Below, piece by piece: positions 36,715 to 48,190 of a stretch of DNA of 64,000 nt; positions within the stretch are counted from its first letter, which is position 1; each line of letters starts with the position of its first letter. The translations under genes were made by a program, and so were the position numbers. This DNA is from Methylorubrum rhodesianum. GTDB lineage: Bacteria; Pseudomonadota; Alphaproteobacteria; Rhizobiales; Beijerinckiaceae. The DNA lies in assembly GCF_014199985.1 (NCBI RefSeq), contig NZ_JACHOS010000001.1:1-64000 (forward strand), read 5' to 3'. Under the pieces are notes generated by a model. The model worked only from the letters and a program-made list of their open reading frames with translations, had not been told where the DNA came from and searched no databases.

Positions 36715-37788
36715 TCAGATCACCGGAACGCTGCCCAGGCCCGCATCGGTCGCGTAGCCTGCGCCGTAGAGCGCGCTGTGGGCGAAGTAGTAGACGCCGA
36801 GGAACAGCATCAGGGCGCTGGCATAGTAGACCGGGGCGAGAACCACGTCCCGGCGGGTGGCGGGCACCCGGGCATTGTCGGCCGCGATGGCGATCAGGAC
36901 CGCGATGATGCCCGAGTGGCCGATGGCGTCGATCTTACCGAATTCGACGATGGCCGAGACGAACACCGCCGTCAGGATGATCGCCGAGGCGCGGCGCACC
37001 AGGGGTGTCCAGATCAGGGCGAAGGCCAGGGTGAACTCGATGACGCCGGCGGCCTGCATGAAGAGTTCCGGCGAGGCGCCCATCGTCATGCCGGGCTTGG
37101 CGGCGATGAGCGGATCGGTCCAGTGGGGGTAGGCCCACTTTTCGACGGATGCCCACATCAGCGTGATCGCGGCGGCGATGCGGACTACGTCGATGGGGCG
37201 TTGGCCGAACAGGGTGCGATCCAAGGCGGTCAGTGCCAGGAAGGCGGCCACGCCGAGGAAGACGGGATAGTCGGCGAGATGGAAGACGCCGTAATTCCAG
37301 ACCGCGAAACCGAACAGGAACACGATACCGGCGGCGGTGAACGGCAGGGTGCGCTTCCAGAGAAGGCCGCCGGCCATGGCGAGTTGCAGCCACGGGATCC
37401 AGGCGACGTCCGTCTTCAGCTCCGGTGTCAGGATGATCCCGCCGAGGTTCCACAGCGAGACAAGGAAGAACCCCATCACCGCCCGAACGATCAGGGCGCT
37501 GTTGACCCGGGCCAGCGCCGTCACCCGGTCGAGCGCGTTGAGGATTGCCGTGCCGAGCGGCGTACCCTCGGTCAGGCAACCGAACATCAGGCAGAGGAGG
37601 GCGAGGCCGGTCAGCCATTCGAAGTCGGTGCACAGCACCTGCTCGAGACCGCGCGGCTGGCCGGCGACATCGAAAGCACAAAACCATTTGACGTGAGCGC
37701 TGGCGGCTCCCGTCCCGGCGAGAAGAAAGCTTGCTGCGCCTGCAAGCATGACGGGAGAGCGCACCCAGAAGCTGGACACGGAAGTCAT
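36715..37788 (-). CDS. polytopic membrane protein, DoxX-like, unknown function
   Basis: A 357-aa protein with a signal-like first helix (residues 10-32, ending ASAHVKW) and roughly ten further hydrophobic segments up to residue 345. Acidic and aromatic residues are spaced between helices (AITLMWASVEKWAYPHW). The pattern recalls DoxX-type membrane proteins linked to quinone or redox functions, but I do not see a decisive motif. It is monocistronic, with an AT-rich promoter region at 37789-37920 and a terminator-like hairpin after it. Confidence 0.7.
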   Translation of the reverse strand: MTSVSSFWVRSPVMLAGAASFLLAGTGAASAHVKWFCAFDVAGQPRGLEQVLCTDFEWLTGLALLCLMFGCLTEGTPLGTAILNALDRVTALARVNSALIVRAVMGFFLVSLWNLGGIILTPELKTDVAWIPWLQLAMAGGLLWKRTLPFTAAGIVFLFGFAVWNYGVFHLADYPVFLGVAAFLALTALDRTLFGQRPIDVVRIAAAITLMWASVEKWAYPHWTDPLIAAKPGMTMGASPELFMQAAGVIEFTLAFALIWTPLVRRASAIILTAVFVSAIVEFGKIDAIGHSGIIAVLIAIAADNARVPATRRDVVLAPVYYASALMLFLGVYYFAHSALYGAGYATDAGLGSVPVI

Positions 37789-38094
37789 GGGGCCGCCGAA
37801 ACGGGAGGACAGTTCGTTGTGTGAGAAATATCTAACTGAAGTTGAGTGAGCTTGCTAAGGTTTTGTTTACACACTTAAACGAATGGTTAACAGGTCTCAT
37901 CTAACACACGTTATGACCGGTGACGGCGCCTCGAGGTAGTTTGTCCTTGGCTATCCTTGCATCCGCCAGATCAGGCTGGGGAGAGCGGGGACAGCGGGGA
38001 TGCGCCGCCCCGCGCGACGCGCGCATTAACGCCCGCCGAGAAGTTGGGGTGACCGCTGGAGCGGCGCCGTGCAGATCGCTGATCGGGGGGATGG

Positions 38095-38259
38095 ATGATT
38101 GTGCTGCTCAGTCTCGTGAGCCTGTCCTGCGGCGTCGTGCTGGCCGGCCAAGCGGCGCGCTACCCCGATTGGACCGCTCAGCTCGAGATGGCCGGCGGCC
38201 TCTCTCTCGTGACGGGGCTCGCCACCGTCGGCGTCGGCCTGAAGGTCTTTTGCTACTGA
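38095..38259 (+). CDS. 54-aa membrane protein, unknown function
   Basis: A short frame beginning MIVLLSLVSLSCGVVLAGQ with a first hydrophobic helix, a polar stretch (ARYPDWTAQLEMA) and a second hydrophobic helix, ending FCY. GGGGGG lies about 5 nt before the ATG. It is not recognised as a known family, but the two-helix layout, ribosome-binding site and codon bias support it. It is convergent with rsmB. Confidence 0.55.
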   Translation: MIVLLSLVSLSCGVVLAGQAARYPDWTAQLEMAGGLSLVTGLATVGVGLKVFCY

Positions 38260-38330
38260 GGGCGTGACGATGGGGCATGGCGCGGCCACGGTGCCCGCGC
38301 GCCCCGGATCACGGGATCACCGGTCCGGGC

Positions 38331-39695
38331 TCATCCCCGCCGTCGCAGCAGGCTCGCGAAGAAGCCGTCGAGGCCGCCCGCCCGGCCTGTACCGCCGGCC
38401 AGATGGCTCGGCAGGGTGCGCAGATCGCCGGACGCATCGATCAACTCGGCGTGGCCGGCCAATCGCTCGGGGGTCAGGGCGATCCGCTCGAAATCCGGGT
38501 TGCGGTTCAGGAAATCAGCGACCTGGCCGCCGCCCTCTTCGGGCTCCAGAGAACAGGTGCAGTAGACGAGACGCCCGCCCGGGCGCGTCAGACGCGCGGC
38601 CTTGTCGAGGAGCCGGCGCTGGAGGCCAGCGAGACGGATCACGTCGGTCTCGCTCTTCGTCCAGGCGACATCGGGATGGCGGCGGATCGTGCCGGTCGCC
38701 GAACAGGGAGCATCGAGCAGTACCGCGTCGAAAGGTGCATCTTCCGGCAGTTCCAGCGCATCGGCCGTCACCACCTCGGCGGAGAGGCCGAGACGTTCGA
38801 GGTTGCGGCCGAGCCGTTCCAGCCGCGCGGCCGAGCGGTCGACGGCCGTCACCGTCGCGCCCGCCGCCGCGATCTGCGCCGTCTTGCCGCCCGGCGCCGC
38901 GCAGAGGTCGGCGACGCGCTCGCCCGGGCCGGGTGCAAGCAGCCGGACCGGCAGGGCGGCAGCGGCGTCCTGCACCCACCAAGCGCCCTCCGTGTAGCCG
39001 GGAAGCTCGGCGACCGAGTCCCGCACCTCGGCAAGACGGATCGATCCGAGATCGAGGCGGAGGCCGCCGAGCCGGTCGGCCCACGTCTCAAGATCGCGCG
39101 GGACGGTGAGATCCACCGCCGCGCCCTCCAGATGGGCGATGGCGATGCGATGCGCCGCCGCCTCGCCGTAGGTCGTCCGCCATCGATGGGCGAGCCAGTC
39201 CGGGGTGTTGTGCGTGAGCGGATCGCCTTCCTGCGCCCGGATCGCCTCGCGCTCGCGGGCGATTCGACGAAGCACGGCGTTGACGAGGGGCGCGAGGTGC
39301 TGGAGCTGTGGATCGGCCTTGGCGAGGCGAACGGAGAGATCGACGGCGGCATGATCGGCCACCGCGAGGTCGAGGATCTGCGCCGCGCCGGTCACCAGCA
39401 GGGCGAGAAGGTGGGGCCGATCCTCCGGAACGCCGTCGCGCAGGCGAGCGGCGAGCGCCGCCTTGATGAAGCCGAGGCGGCGGAAGCTCGCCGTGGCGAT
39501 CGCACGGGCCAGCGCAGCCTCGCCGGGCTCCAGCCGCGCACCGCGCCCCGCCTGGGCGAGAGCATCCTCGAGTGCGAGGCCGCGAGCGGGTCCGAGCAGG
39601 GTCGCCACCGCCTCGCGCGCGACGTGGCGTGCGGCGAGGCCCGGTACGGTCGGGTCGAAGGCGGGGGGCGTGCGGCGGTTGTGGGGTGGTGCCAC
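38331..39695 (-). CDS. rsmB: 16S rRNA C5-methyltransferase RsmB/Sun family
   Basis: A 454-aa protein from the GTG at 39695. The N-terminal part (about 20-150) is a NusB-like RNA-binding domain. The C-terminal Rossmann domain has the SAM motif DLCAAPGGKTAQIAA, the PC motif LLDAPCSATGTIRRHPDV with the first catalytic Cys, and VYCTCSLEPEE with the second. It methylates a cytidine in 16S rRNA. The frame continues to 40076, but that extension overlaps the oppositely oriented SDH assembly gene and is Arg/Pro-rich, so it is rejected. Confidence 0.88.
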   Translation of the reverse strand: MAPPHNRRTPPAFDPTVPGLAARHVAREAVATLLGPARGLALEDALAQAGRGARLEPGEAALARAIATASFRRLGFIKAALAARLRDGVPEDRPHLLALLVTGAAQILDLAVADHAAVDLSVRLAKADPQLQHLAPLVNAVLRRIAREREAIRAQEGDPLTHNTPDWLAHRWRTTYGEAAAHRIAIAHLEGAAVDLTVPRDLETWADRLGGLRLDLGSIRLAEVRDSVAELPGYTEGAWWVQDAAAALPVRLLAPGPGERVADLCAAPGGKTAQIAAAGATVTAVDRSAARLERLGRNLERLGLSAEVVTADALELPEDAPFDAVLLDAPCSATGTIRRHPDVAWTKSETDVIRLAGLQRRLLDKAARLTRPGGRLVYCTCSLEPEEGGGQVADFLNRNPDFERIALTPERLAGHAELIDASGDLRTLPSHLAGGTGRAGGLDGFFASLLRRRG

Positions 39696-39799
39696 GTGGT
39701 AAAGGCCGTTCTCAGCGAATAGGGGTCGGCGGGGGCTCGCCCCGGAGCCGATGCAGTCACATCTGTCGGCAAGGGATGCAAGCGATGAAGGAGATCGGC

Positions 39800-40024
39800 A
39801 TGACGCAGGCGGATGCTCAGGACGCGGTCGAGCCATCGGGCGCGGCGCCGCGCGCCCTGACCCCGGCGGCGCAGCGGGCGCTGGCGGAGGCGGCCGAGCG
39901 CCGCGCGGCCATCGACGCCCGGGCAGCCAGGATCGCCGAGCGGCCGGAGAGGCTGGGACGCGGCGGTCTGGAGCCGGTCCGCTACGAGGATTGGGAGGTG
40001 AAGGGGCTCGCCAGCGATTTCTGA
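39800..40024 (+). CDS. DUF1674 protein, SdhAF4-like succinate dehydrogenase assembly factor
   Basis: A 74-aa protein ending in the family signature GRGGLEPVRYEDWEVKGLAS, which includes the RYxDWE/KG core of DUF1674 (SDH assembly factor 4). The N-terminal part is Ala-rich and variable. AAGGAG lies 6-7 nt before the ATG at 39800, which fixes the start. The known role of the family is to help the flavin subunit of succinate dehydrogenase. It is divergent from rsmB and convergent with nadK. Confidence 0.85.
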   Translation: MTQADAQDAVEPSGAAPRALTPAAQRALAEAAERRAAIDARAARIAERPERLGRGGLEPVRYEDWEVKGLASDF

Positions 40025-40100
40025 GGCGGTGTCCGCCTGATTGCAGCAGACACCGCATCGGAGCCTGCGCGGGCATCCGGCCGAACGCTGGCGAACCCGA

Positions 40101-40871
40101 TCAGCCGAACTGCTCGCGCAGGATGCGCTCCTCCAGGCTGTGCCCTGGATCGTGCAGCAGCACGAGGTTTGTGGCGTGATCGAGCCAGGTCTCTACCGTG
40201 CAGACCCGGCGGAACTCGGTGTGATCGGCCACCGCCGCGACGGGGCGGTGTTCGGCGTCGATCACGTCGATGCGGATGCGGGCGTAGTTCGGCAGCAGCG
40301 CACCGCGCCAGCGCCGGGGCCGGAAGGCTGAGATCGGCGTCAGCGCCAGGAGATGCGCGTTGAGAGGCAGGATCGGCCCGCCGACCGACAGGTTATAGGC
40401 GGTCGAGCCGGCCGGCGTGGCAGCGAGGATGCCGTCGGCGATGAGTTCCGGCAAGCGTACATGGTCGTCCACCGAGACCCGCAGCTTGGCGGTCTGGTGG
40501 GTCTGACGCAGCATGTAGACTTCGTTGATCGCCCGCGCCGTGTGGCTGCGTCCCTCCGTATCGGTGGCGATCATCGTCATCGGGTGAATCGTCGACCGCT
40601 TGGTCGCCTCGAGACGGTCGAGCAGCCCGTCCTCGCGGAACTCGTTCATCAGGAAACCGACGGTGCCGCGATTCATGCCGTAGATCGGCTTGGGCGCGTT
40701 CATGAAGCGGTGCAGCACCTGCAGCATCAGGCCGTCGCCGCCGAGCGCCACGACGACATCCGCGTCCTCAGGCGGAACATGGTCGTAGCGGCGCATCAGC
40801 AGGTCCGCCGCCTCCCGCGCCTCGGCCGTGGGGCTCGCCACGAAGGCGATCCGTGAAAAGCGACGCGGCAT
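40101..40871 (-). CDS. nadK: NAD kinase
   Basis: A 256-aa cytoplasmic enzyme phosphorylating NAD to NADP. It has the core GGDG motif in VVALGGDGLMLQ near residue 43, NRGTVGFLMNEF, and the nucleotide site PAGSTAYNLSVGGPI. The length and motifs fit the NadK family of alphaproteobacteria. It is transcribed alone, divergent from cutA across about 100 bp. Confidence 0.93.
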   Translation of the reverse strand: MPRRFSRIAFVASPTAEAREAADLLMRRYDHVPPEDADVVVALGGDGLMLQVLHRFMNAPKPIYGMNRGTVGFLMNEFREDGLLDRLEATKRSTIHPMTMIATDTEGRSHTARAINEVYMLRQTHQTAKLRVSVDDHVRLPELIADGILAATPAGSTAYNLSVGGPILPLNAHLLALTPISAFRPRRWRGALLPNYARIRIDVIDAEHRPVAAVADHTEFRRVCTVETWLDHATNLVLLHDPGHSLEERILREQFG

Positions 40872-40974
40872 CCGTGCTGTCAGCCCTGTTGACGGGAAGA
40901 GGCCGAGCCGGTCTCACTCGGGGCATGTGCCGGGCACCCGAGTGGGCACCGGCCTGCCGAGGGAGAGCCATAGC

Positions 40975-41301
40975 ATGGAGCGCCCGCTCCTCGTCTACAC
41001 GACCTTTCCCGATGCCGCGATCGCGCTGGAGGTCGGCGAGGCGCTCGTGCGCGCGCGTCTCGCGGCCTGCGTGAACGTGATCCCGGGAATGCAATCGGTC
41101 TACGCCTGGAAGGGCGCGGTCGAGCGCGGCACGGAGGTGGTCGCCATCCTCAAGAGCCGCGAAGGCTTGGCCGACGCTCTCGCGGCCGAATTGAAGCGGC
41201 GCCACCCCTACGAAACGCCGATCATCCTGCACCTGCCGGTCGCCGATGCCGATTCCGACACCGCCGCCTGGATCCGCGCGGAAACCGGCTTCGTCTCATA
41301 G
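40975..41301 (+). CDS. cutA: divalent-cation tolerance protein CutA
   Basis: A 108-aa trimeric small protein with the family sequence VYTTFPDAAIALEVGEALV, AACVNVIPGMQSVYAWKG and HPYETPIILHLPV. It is linked to copper and divalent metal tolerance in E. coli, but the precise biochemical role remains open. GGGAGA precedes the ATG. It is followed by a strong bidirectional terminator. Confidence 0.93.
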   Translation: MERPLLVYTTFPDAAIALEVGEALVRARLAACVNVIPGMQSVYAWKGAVERGTEVVAILKSREGLADALAAELKRRHPYETPIILHLPVADADSDTAAWIRAETGFVS

Positions 41302-41314
41302 CGCCGACATGCGA

Positions 41315-41346
41315 AGGGCGCGGACCCCTCGACGGAGCCGCGCCCT
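41315..41346. terminator. bidirectional hairpin between cutA and a small gene
   Basis: A perfect 9-bp inverted repeat AGGGCGCGG and CCGCGCCCT with a 14-nt loop. It lies 13 nt after the cutA stop and about 20 nt before the stop of the minus-strand small gene, so it can end both transcripts. A short palindrome, GGCGCC-TCA-GGCGCC, overlaps the small gene's stop. Confidence 0.6.
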
Positions 41347-41366
41347 CAAGTCGTCGGTCGGGCGCC

Positions 41367-41528
41367 TCAGGCGCCGACGAGGGGTGAGAGCCCGCGCTGC
41401 TGACGGGCGATGCTCGCCTCGTAGCGTTCGGCCTGCAGCCTCGTCAGGCCCGATACGAGGGCCAGTGACCCGCGATAAACGGTATAGGTACCGTCATGGG
41501 TCGGTTTCACGCGGATGAGCTCGGACAT
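41367..41528 (-). CDS. 53-aa hypothetical protein
   Basis: A soluble basic protein beginning MSELIRVKPTHDGTYTVYRG and ending in a helix with RLQAERYEAS. AGGGAG lies about 6 nt before the ATG. Third positions are GC-rich. I do not know the family. It is a free-standing small gene convergent with cutA, and the 41529-41948 stretch beyond it holds no convincing gene. Confidence 0.55.
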   Translation of the reverse strand: MSELIRVKPTHDGTYTVYRGSLALVSGLTRLQAERYEASIARQQRGLSPLVGA

Positions 41529-41948
41529 GGGACCGCTCCCTGCCAGGGGTCAAACATCGAACGCGTCACGATGGGAGTACGTTAATCAGCTGTTCATGGC
41601 TTGCAAGCCGGTTCGAGCTCTGCTTCACGAACTATTTTTGTTGCGCCGCAAGAAGAGCCGGCTCGTTTTGCAATGCGACAAGCATCGCAGATAGCCCCTT
41701 CGACGGATCGATCGGCGTGCAGATCTCGCGTCCCGGCGTGCTCGTGGGCAATATCGAGCGCGTAAGTGCTCGCGGCCGCTGCGATATCAAGAACAAGGAT
41801 TCTGTCGGGAGTGCGTTCTCTGATAAAGATGTGATCGGAGTCGTGTGGGCTTTTCGCTTGGCGAAAGGATGGGCGAACCGCGCTGCACATCTTGCATCAA
41901 CACTTTCGCGATAGCGTGGGTCTCGAGACGCCTCATGCCGTGGCCCCT

Positions 41949-42377
41949 ATGCCGAGCCCTCCTTCACCTGTTGCCGGTTTCCCGTCGGAGCTGACGTCGG
42001 AAGACGGCTCTGCAGAGGTCGATATTTCTCCCATCGCGCGGCGCGAGGAGCGGACTGCCACCAACTGGATCGCACTGATCCGCTTGTTCGACGGCACCGA
42101 GATACCTTGCAACATCAAGGACATCTCGAAGTCCGGAGCGAAGCTCGGCGTTCCCGAGGCGTACATCCTCCCGGCCTCGTTCATGCTCAGGATCCTGGGC
42201 CGGGACTTCGTGCTGCGGGTCACTCTCGCCTGGCGCAGGGGCAACTACGCCGGTGTCCGCATCGACCGCATCGCCAAGCTGCCGGTAGCCGAGGAGAAGA
42301 AGGCCGCGAGCTCCGATCAGCCGACGCCGAACTACAGCTCCATCGGCTCGCGCCGGAGCCGCGACTTCTCCGGCTGA
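41949..42377 (+). CDS. PilZ-domain protein
   Basis: A 142-aa protein with a single PilZ-like domain (about 30-110): REERTATNWIALIRLFDG gives the N-terminal Arg switch, and DISKSGAKLGVP is the D/NxSxxG motif typical of c-di-GMP-binding PilZ. A beta-strand region FVLRVTLAWRRGNYAGVRI follows. It probably responds to c-di-GMP or an analogous signal. The start is uncertain, since the frame is open to 41892 with no clear ribosome-binding site. Confidence 0.8.
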   Translation: MPSPPSPVAGFPSELTSEDGSAEVDISPIARREERTATNWIALIRLFDGTEIPCNIKDISKSGAKLGVPEAYILPASFMLRILGRDFVLRVTLAWRRGNYAGVRIDRIAKLPVAEEKKAASSDQPTPNYSSIGSRRSRDFSG

Positions 42378-42616
42378 CGCGATCGCCCCTGGCTCCGGCC
42401 GTGAAGGCGTCTTGAGCGTCGGTCCGCTTGTTGCCCGTGAGCGACGATCGTTTGTTCGGCAGCGCACTTGCAAGGCGTCACTGCGAACCGATAACCCACC
42501 GTGCCGGACGCCGATGGGTGCTCCGTCAGACGATCGGGTGAGAGGCGCGGACTTGCAGGGATGCTGTCCCGCGCGCTTCTGCGCCTCGAACCCCGCGCGA
42601 AACATGGGAGCCGCGC

Positions 42617-44095
42617 TTGGCCACCATCATCCCCGTCTCGCCCTTCGACTACGTCGTGTTCGGCGCCACCGGCGACCTGACCCAGCGCAAACTTCTGCCC
42701 GCCCTGTACCAGCGCTACCGCGACGCCCAGATCCCCGAGACGAGCCGCATCATCGGCGCCTCGCGCAGCCACATGACGCTGGAGGAATTCCGGGAGCATG
42801 CCCGGGACGCCTTGAAGAGCTTCGTGCCGCCGGCCGAGATCGACGAGGCGAAGCTGGCAGGCTTCCTCGATCACCTGTTCTACGTGGCGGTCGACGCCCT
42901 CGGCGACGACGGCTGGGACGAACTGAAGACCCTACTCGACGAGCGGCCAGACCGCATCCGGCCCTACTATCTGGCCACCTCGCCCGACCTCTACGGCTCG
43001 ATCTGCCGCAACCTCGACCGTCACGGGCTGATCGGCGAAAACAGCCGGGTCGTTCTCGAGAAGCCGATCGGCAAGGATCTGAAATCGGCCCGCGCCATCA
43101 ACGACGCGGTCGGCGCGGTGTTTCCCGAGAGCCAGATCTTCCGCATCGACCATTATCTCGGCAAGGAGACGGTGCAGAACCTGCTCGCCCTGCGCTTCGC
43201 CAACACGATCTTCGAGCGGCTCTGGAACGCCGACGTGATCGACCACGTGCAGATCACGGTCGGCGAGACGGTCGGCGTCGAGGGACGCGGCGGCTACTAT
43301 GACACCTCGGGCGCCCTGCGCGACATGGTGCAGAACCACATCCTCCAGCTCCTCTGCCTCACGGCGATGGAGAGCCCGATCTCGCTCGACGCGAATTCCG
43401 TGCGGGACGAGAAGCTGAAGGTGCTGCGCGCCCTCAAACCGATCACCGCGGCCGACGTGCAGGCCGTGACGGTGCGCGGGCAGTACGCGGCCGGCGCGGT
43501 CGGCGGACGGCCCGTCGAGGGCTATCAGGCCGACCTCGGCAGCGACGCCGCGAGCCGCACTGAGACCTTCGTCGCCCTCAAGCTCGAGGTCCGCAGCGGA
43601 CGCTGGGCCGGCGTGCCGTTCTACGTCCGCACCGGCAAGCGGCTGCCGAAGAAGCTGTCCGAGATCGTGGTGCAGTTCCGCGCCTCGCCCTTCTCGATCT
43701 TCCCCGCCGACGCCTTCGGGCGCGAGCCGAACCGCCTCGTCATCCGGCTCCAGCCGGAGGAGGGCATGAAGCTCGAAGTGATGACCAAGGATCCGGGGCC
43801 CGGCGGCATGCGCCTGCGGCCGACCAACCTCGACATCTCCTTCGAGGAGACCTTCAAGCAACGCTATCCCGACGCCTACGAGAGGCTGCTGATGGATGTG
43901 GTGCGCGGCAACGCCACCCTGTTCATGCGCCGCGACGAGGTGGAGGTGGCCTGGGCCTGGGCGGACACGCTGCTCAAGGCCTGGGCCGACCGCCCCGAGC
44001 CGCCGCGCCCCTACGCCGCCGGAAGCTGGGGGCCGACCGCGTCGATCGCCCTGATCGAGCGCGACGGCCGCACGTGGCACGAGGAGATCGGCTGA
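42617..44095 (+). CDS. zwf: glucose-6-phosphate 1-dehydrogenase
   Basis: A 492-aa enzyme, typical length, making 6-phosphogluconolactone and NADPH. The dinucleotide motif VVFGATGDLTQRKLLPALYQ is near the N-terminus, and the active-site region RIDHYLGKETVQNLLALRF contains the catalytic His and Lys. It starts with TTG (after GGGAG), an unusual start codon. No devB/pgl or edd gene follows. The convergent arginase gene begins 6 bp after its stop. Confidence 0.95.
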   Translation: MATIIPVSPFDYVVFGATGDLTQRKLLPALYQRYRDAQIPETSRIIGASRSHMTLEEFREHARDALKSFVPPAEIDEAKLAGFLDHLFYVAVDALGDDGWDELKTLLDERPDRIRPYYLATSPDLYGSICRNLDRHGLIGENSRVVLEKPIGKDLKSARAINDAVGAVFPESQIFRIDHYLGKETVQNLLALRFANTIFERLWNADVIDHVQITVGETVGVEGRGGYYDTSGALRDMVQNHILQLLCLTAMESPISLDANSVRDEKLKVLRALKPITAADVQAVTVRGQYAAGAVGGRPVEGYQADLGSDAASRTETFVALKLEVRSGRWAGVPFYVRTGKRLPKKLSEIVVQFRASPFSIFPADAFGREPNRLVIRLQPEEGMKLEVMTKDPGPGGMRLRPTNLDISFEETFKQRYPDAYERLLMDVVRGNATLFMRRDEVEVAWAWADTLLKAWADRPEPPRPYAAGSWGPTASIALIERDGRTWHEEIG

Positions 44096-44101
44096 CGCCG
44101 C

Positions 44102-45028
44102 TCACGCCTCCAGCGGCGGCACGTTGGTCGGCCGGTCGATGATGCGGCGGCCGAACAGGCTCGCCACCAGTTCGACGAGCACCCGGGCGCTGCGTCCCCG
44201 CTCGTCGAGGAACGGGTTCAGCTCCACCACGTCGAGGGAGCCGACCAGCCCCGAATCGCACAGCATCTCCATGATGAGATGCGCCTCGCGAAACGTCGCC
44301 CCGCCCGGCACCGTCGTGCCGACACCGGGCGCGATGGTGGGATCGAGGAAGTCCACGTCGAAGCTCGCGTGCAGGTGACCGTTCTCGGCCGCCACCCGGT
44401 CGAGGATGCGGCGCAGGGGCGCCACGACGCCGAACTCGTCGATGGTGCGCATGTCGACGACGTTCACCTGCCGCTGCGTGACGATGGCCCGCTCCCCGGC
44501 ATCGATGGAGCGCAGGCCGAACAGGTGGACGCGGCGCGGATCGAGCCGCGGGCGCGGGCCGCCGTCGAACAGCTTGTCGAAGCCGGGCTCGCCGCACAGG
44601 GCCGCGAGGGGCATGCCGTGGACGTTGCCGGAGGGCGACGTCTCCAGGGTGTTGAAGTCGGCATGGGCGTCGAGCCACAGCACGAAGAGCGGTCGGCTGG
44701 TGCGACCGCAATGACGCAGGGCCCCGTCGATCGAGCCGAGCGACAGGCTGTGGTCGCCGCCGGCGACGACGGGCAGGCTCGCGCCATCCAGGGCCTTTTC
44801 CACGGCGTGCGAGATCTCGGTCATCCAGGCGCGGATCGCCGGGAGGTCGCGTTGGCCCGGCGCGCAGCCGGGGGCCAAGTCGCCGCCGTCGCGGACGGTG
44901 AGCCCGAGCTCCTGCAGCACCCGCACCAAACCCGCAGTCCGCAGGGCGGCCGGCCCCATCACGGCTCCGGGCTCGCTCGTGCCGATCTCGATCGGAGCGC
45001 CGATGATCTCGATGATGGACGAAGGCAT
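44102..45028 (-). CDS. rocF: arginase
   Basis: A 308-aa ureohydrolase that splits arginine to ornithine and urea with a Mn2+ pair. Metal-binding motifs are GGDHSLSLGS, DAHADFN and FDVDFLDPTIAPGVGTTVPGG, and NVHGMPLA carries a substrate residue. This pattern is of arginase rather than agmatinase. The ATG at 45028 is preceded by AAAGGGAAG. A longer in-frame upstream extension to 45247 lacks support. Confidence 0.92.
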   Translation of the reverse strand: MPSSIIEIIGAPIEIGTSEPGAVMGPAALRTAGLVRVLQELGLTVRDGGDLAPGCAPGQRDLPAIRAWMTEISHAVEKALDGASLPVVAGGDHSLSLGSIDGALRHCGRTSRPLFVLWLDAHADFNTLETSPSGNVHGMPLAALCGEPGFDKLFDGGPRPRLDPRRVHLFGLRSIDAGERAIVTQRQVNVVDMRTIDEFGVVAPLRRILDRVAAENGHLHASFDVDFLDPTIAPGVGTTVPGGATFREAHLIMEMLCDSGLVGSLDVVELNPFLDERGRSARVLVELVASLFGRRIIDRPTNVPPLEA

Positions 45029-45632
45029 GGCCGCTTCCCTTTGGCAGGAGGGGACGTGAACGACGCCGGCCCGGGCGCCGCCGCGATGCCGCTTCGCGCC
45101 GCACCTGGCCGACGCGTCATTGTGGTGCGAAGCGCGACGGGACAATAACGATGGCTCGAACGTCCCGGTCACCTCCAATGGTCCCACCGATCGCCGCCGG
45201 AGGGGACCCACCGGGACGGATGTTCGGGTGTGCCGCCTGACGGGCACCTGCCCGCTTTCGGCGGACGGGATCCATCTCGGAGATGCGGCCGTGGGCCCGT
45301 CCGGTCCTACCCATCTTCCTGTCCTCGTCGGGTGAGGCCGTGGATTGCCGGATCCTTATCGGCGGAAGGGGCACCCATCACCGCGCGGAATGGCGACAGC
45401 GACGAGGAAGCGGGCAAGAGCGGCCTTTCCTGTCCGGGCCGCGACGGTGGGACCCGAGCTTCGGGTCGGTCGCGGAGCAAGGCGCCCGCGCCGGGGGCGG
45501 CGGCGCGCGGGATACCCGGTCAGGGATGGGTCGGGGCGCGCGGCGTATCCACATCGACCGTAGCCGGATCCGCGACGCTCCCGCCGGGCGGGCGAACACC
45601 GACCGGAAGCAGTCGGGCGATCAGGGCGATCG
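45029..45632. other. 604-bp intergenic region, no gene recognised
   Basis: Possible frames of up to about 117 aa exist on both strands, but they are Arg/Gly/Pro-rich and have no convincing ribosome-binding site. No tRNA and no strong hairpin was recognised. It probably contains the arginase promoter near 45030-45160. I see nothing else that can be supported. Confidence 0.4.
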
Positions 45633-47993
<2,361 letters not shown>

Positions 47994-48190
47994 ATCGCCA
48001 CCTCTGCACTGTCTGGAAGCGGCGCCTCGACCTGGGTCGCGCCGGTTGTCTCGAATCGTATTCATATTGGACATCGCCGAGGGACGTTTGTCCACGCGGT
48101 TTTTGAGACTGGCCGTTGACTCGGCGGGGCGTCTCGACGGTCGTTTTGGCGACGGCGAGTCGCCGAAACGCTTTCTCAACAGAGTGTTAA

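Noticed and set aside
39696..40076. N-terminal extension of rsmB
   Set aside because: It overlaps the divergent SdhAF4-like gene and has Pro/Arg/Ser-rich low-complexity sequence. A GTG at 39695 gives the normal RsmB length.
41594..41914. Short frames on both strands between the 53-aa gene and the PilZ gene
   Set aside because: Both are under 100 aa without a ribosome-binding site or recognisable composition, in AT-richer DNA. Treated as intergenic.
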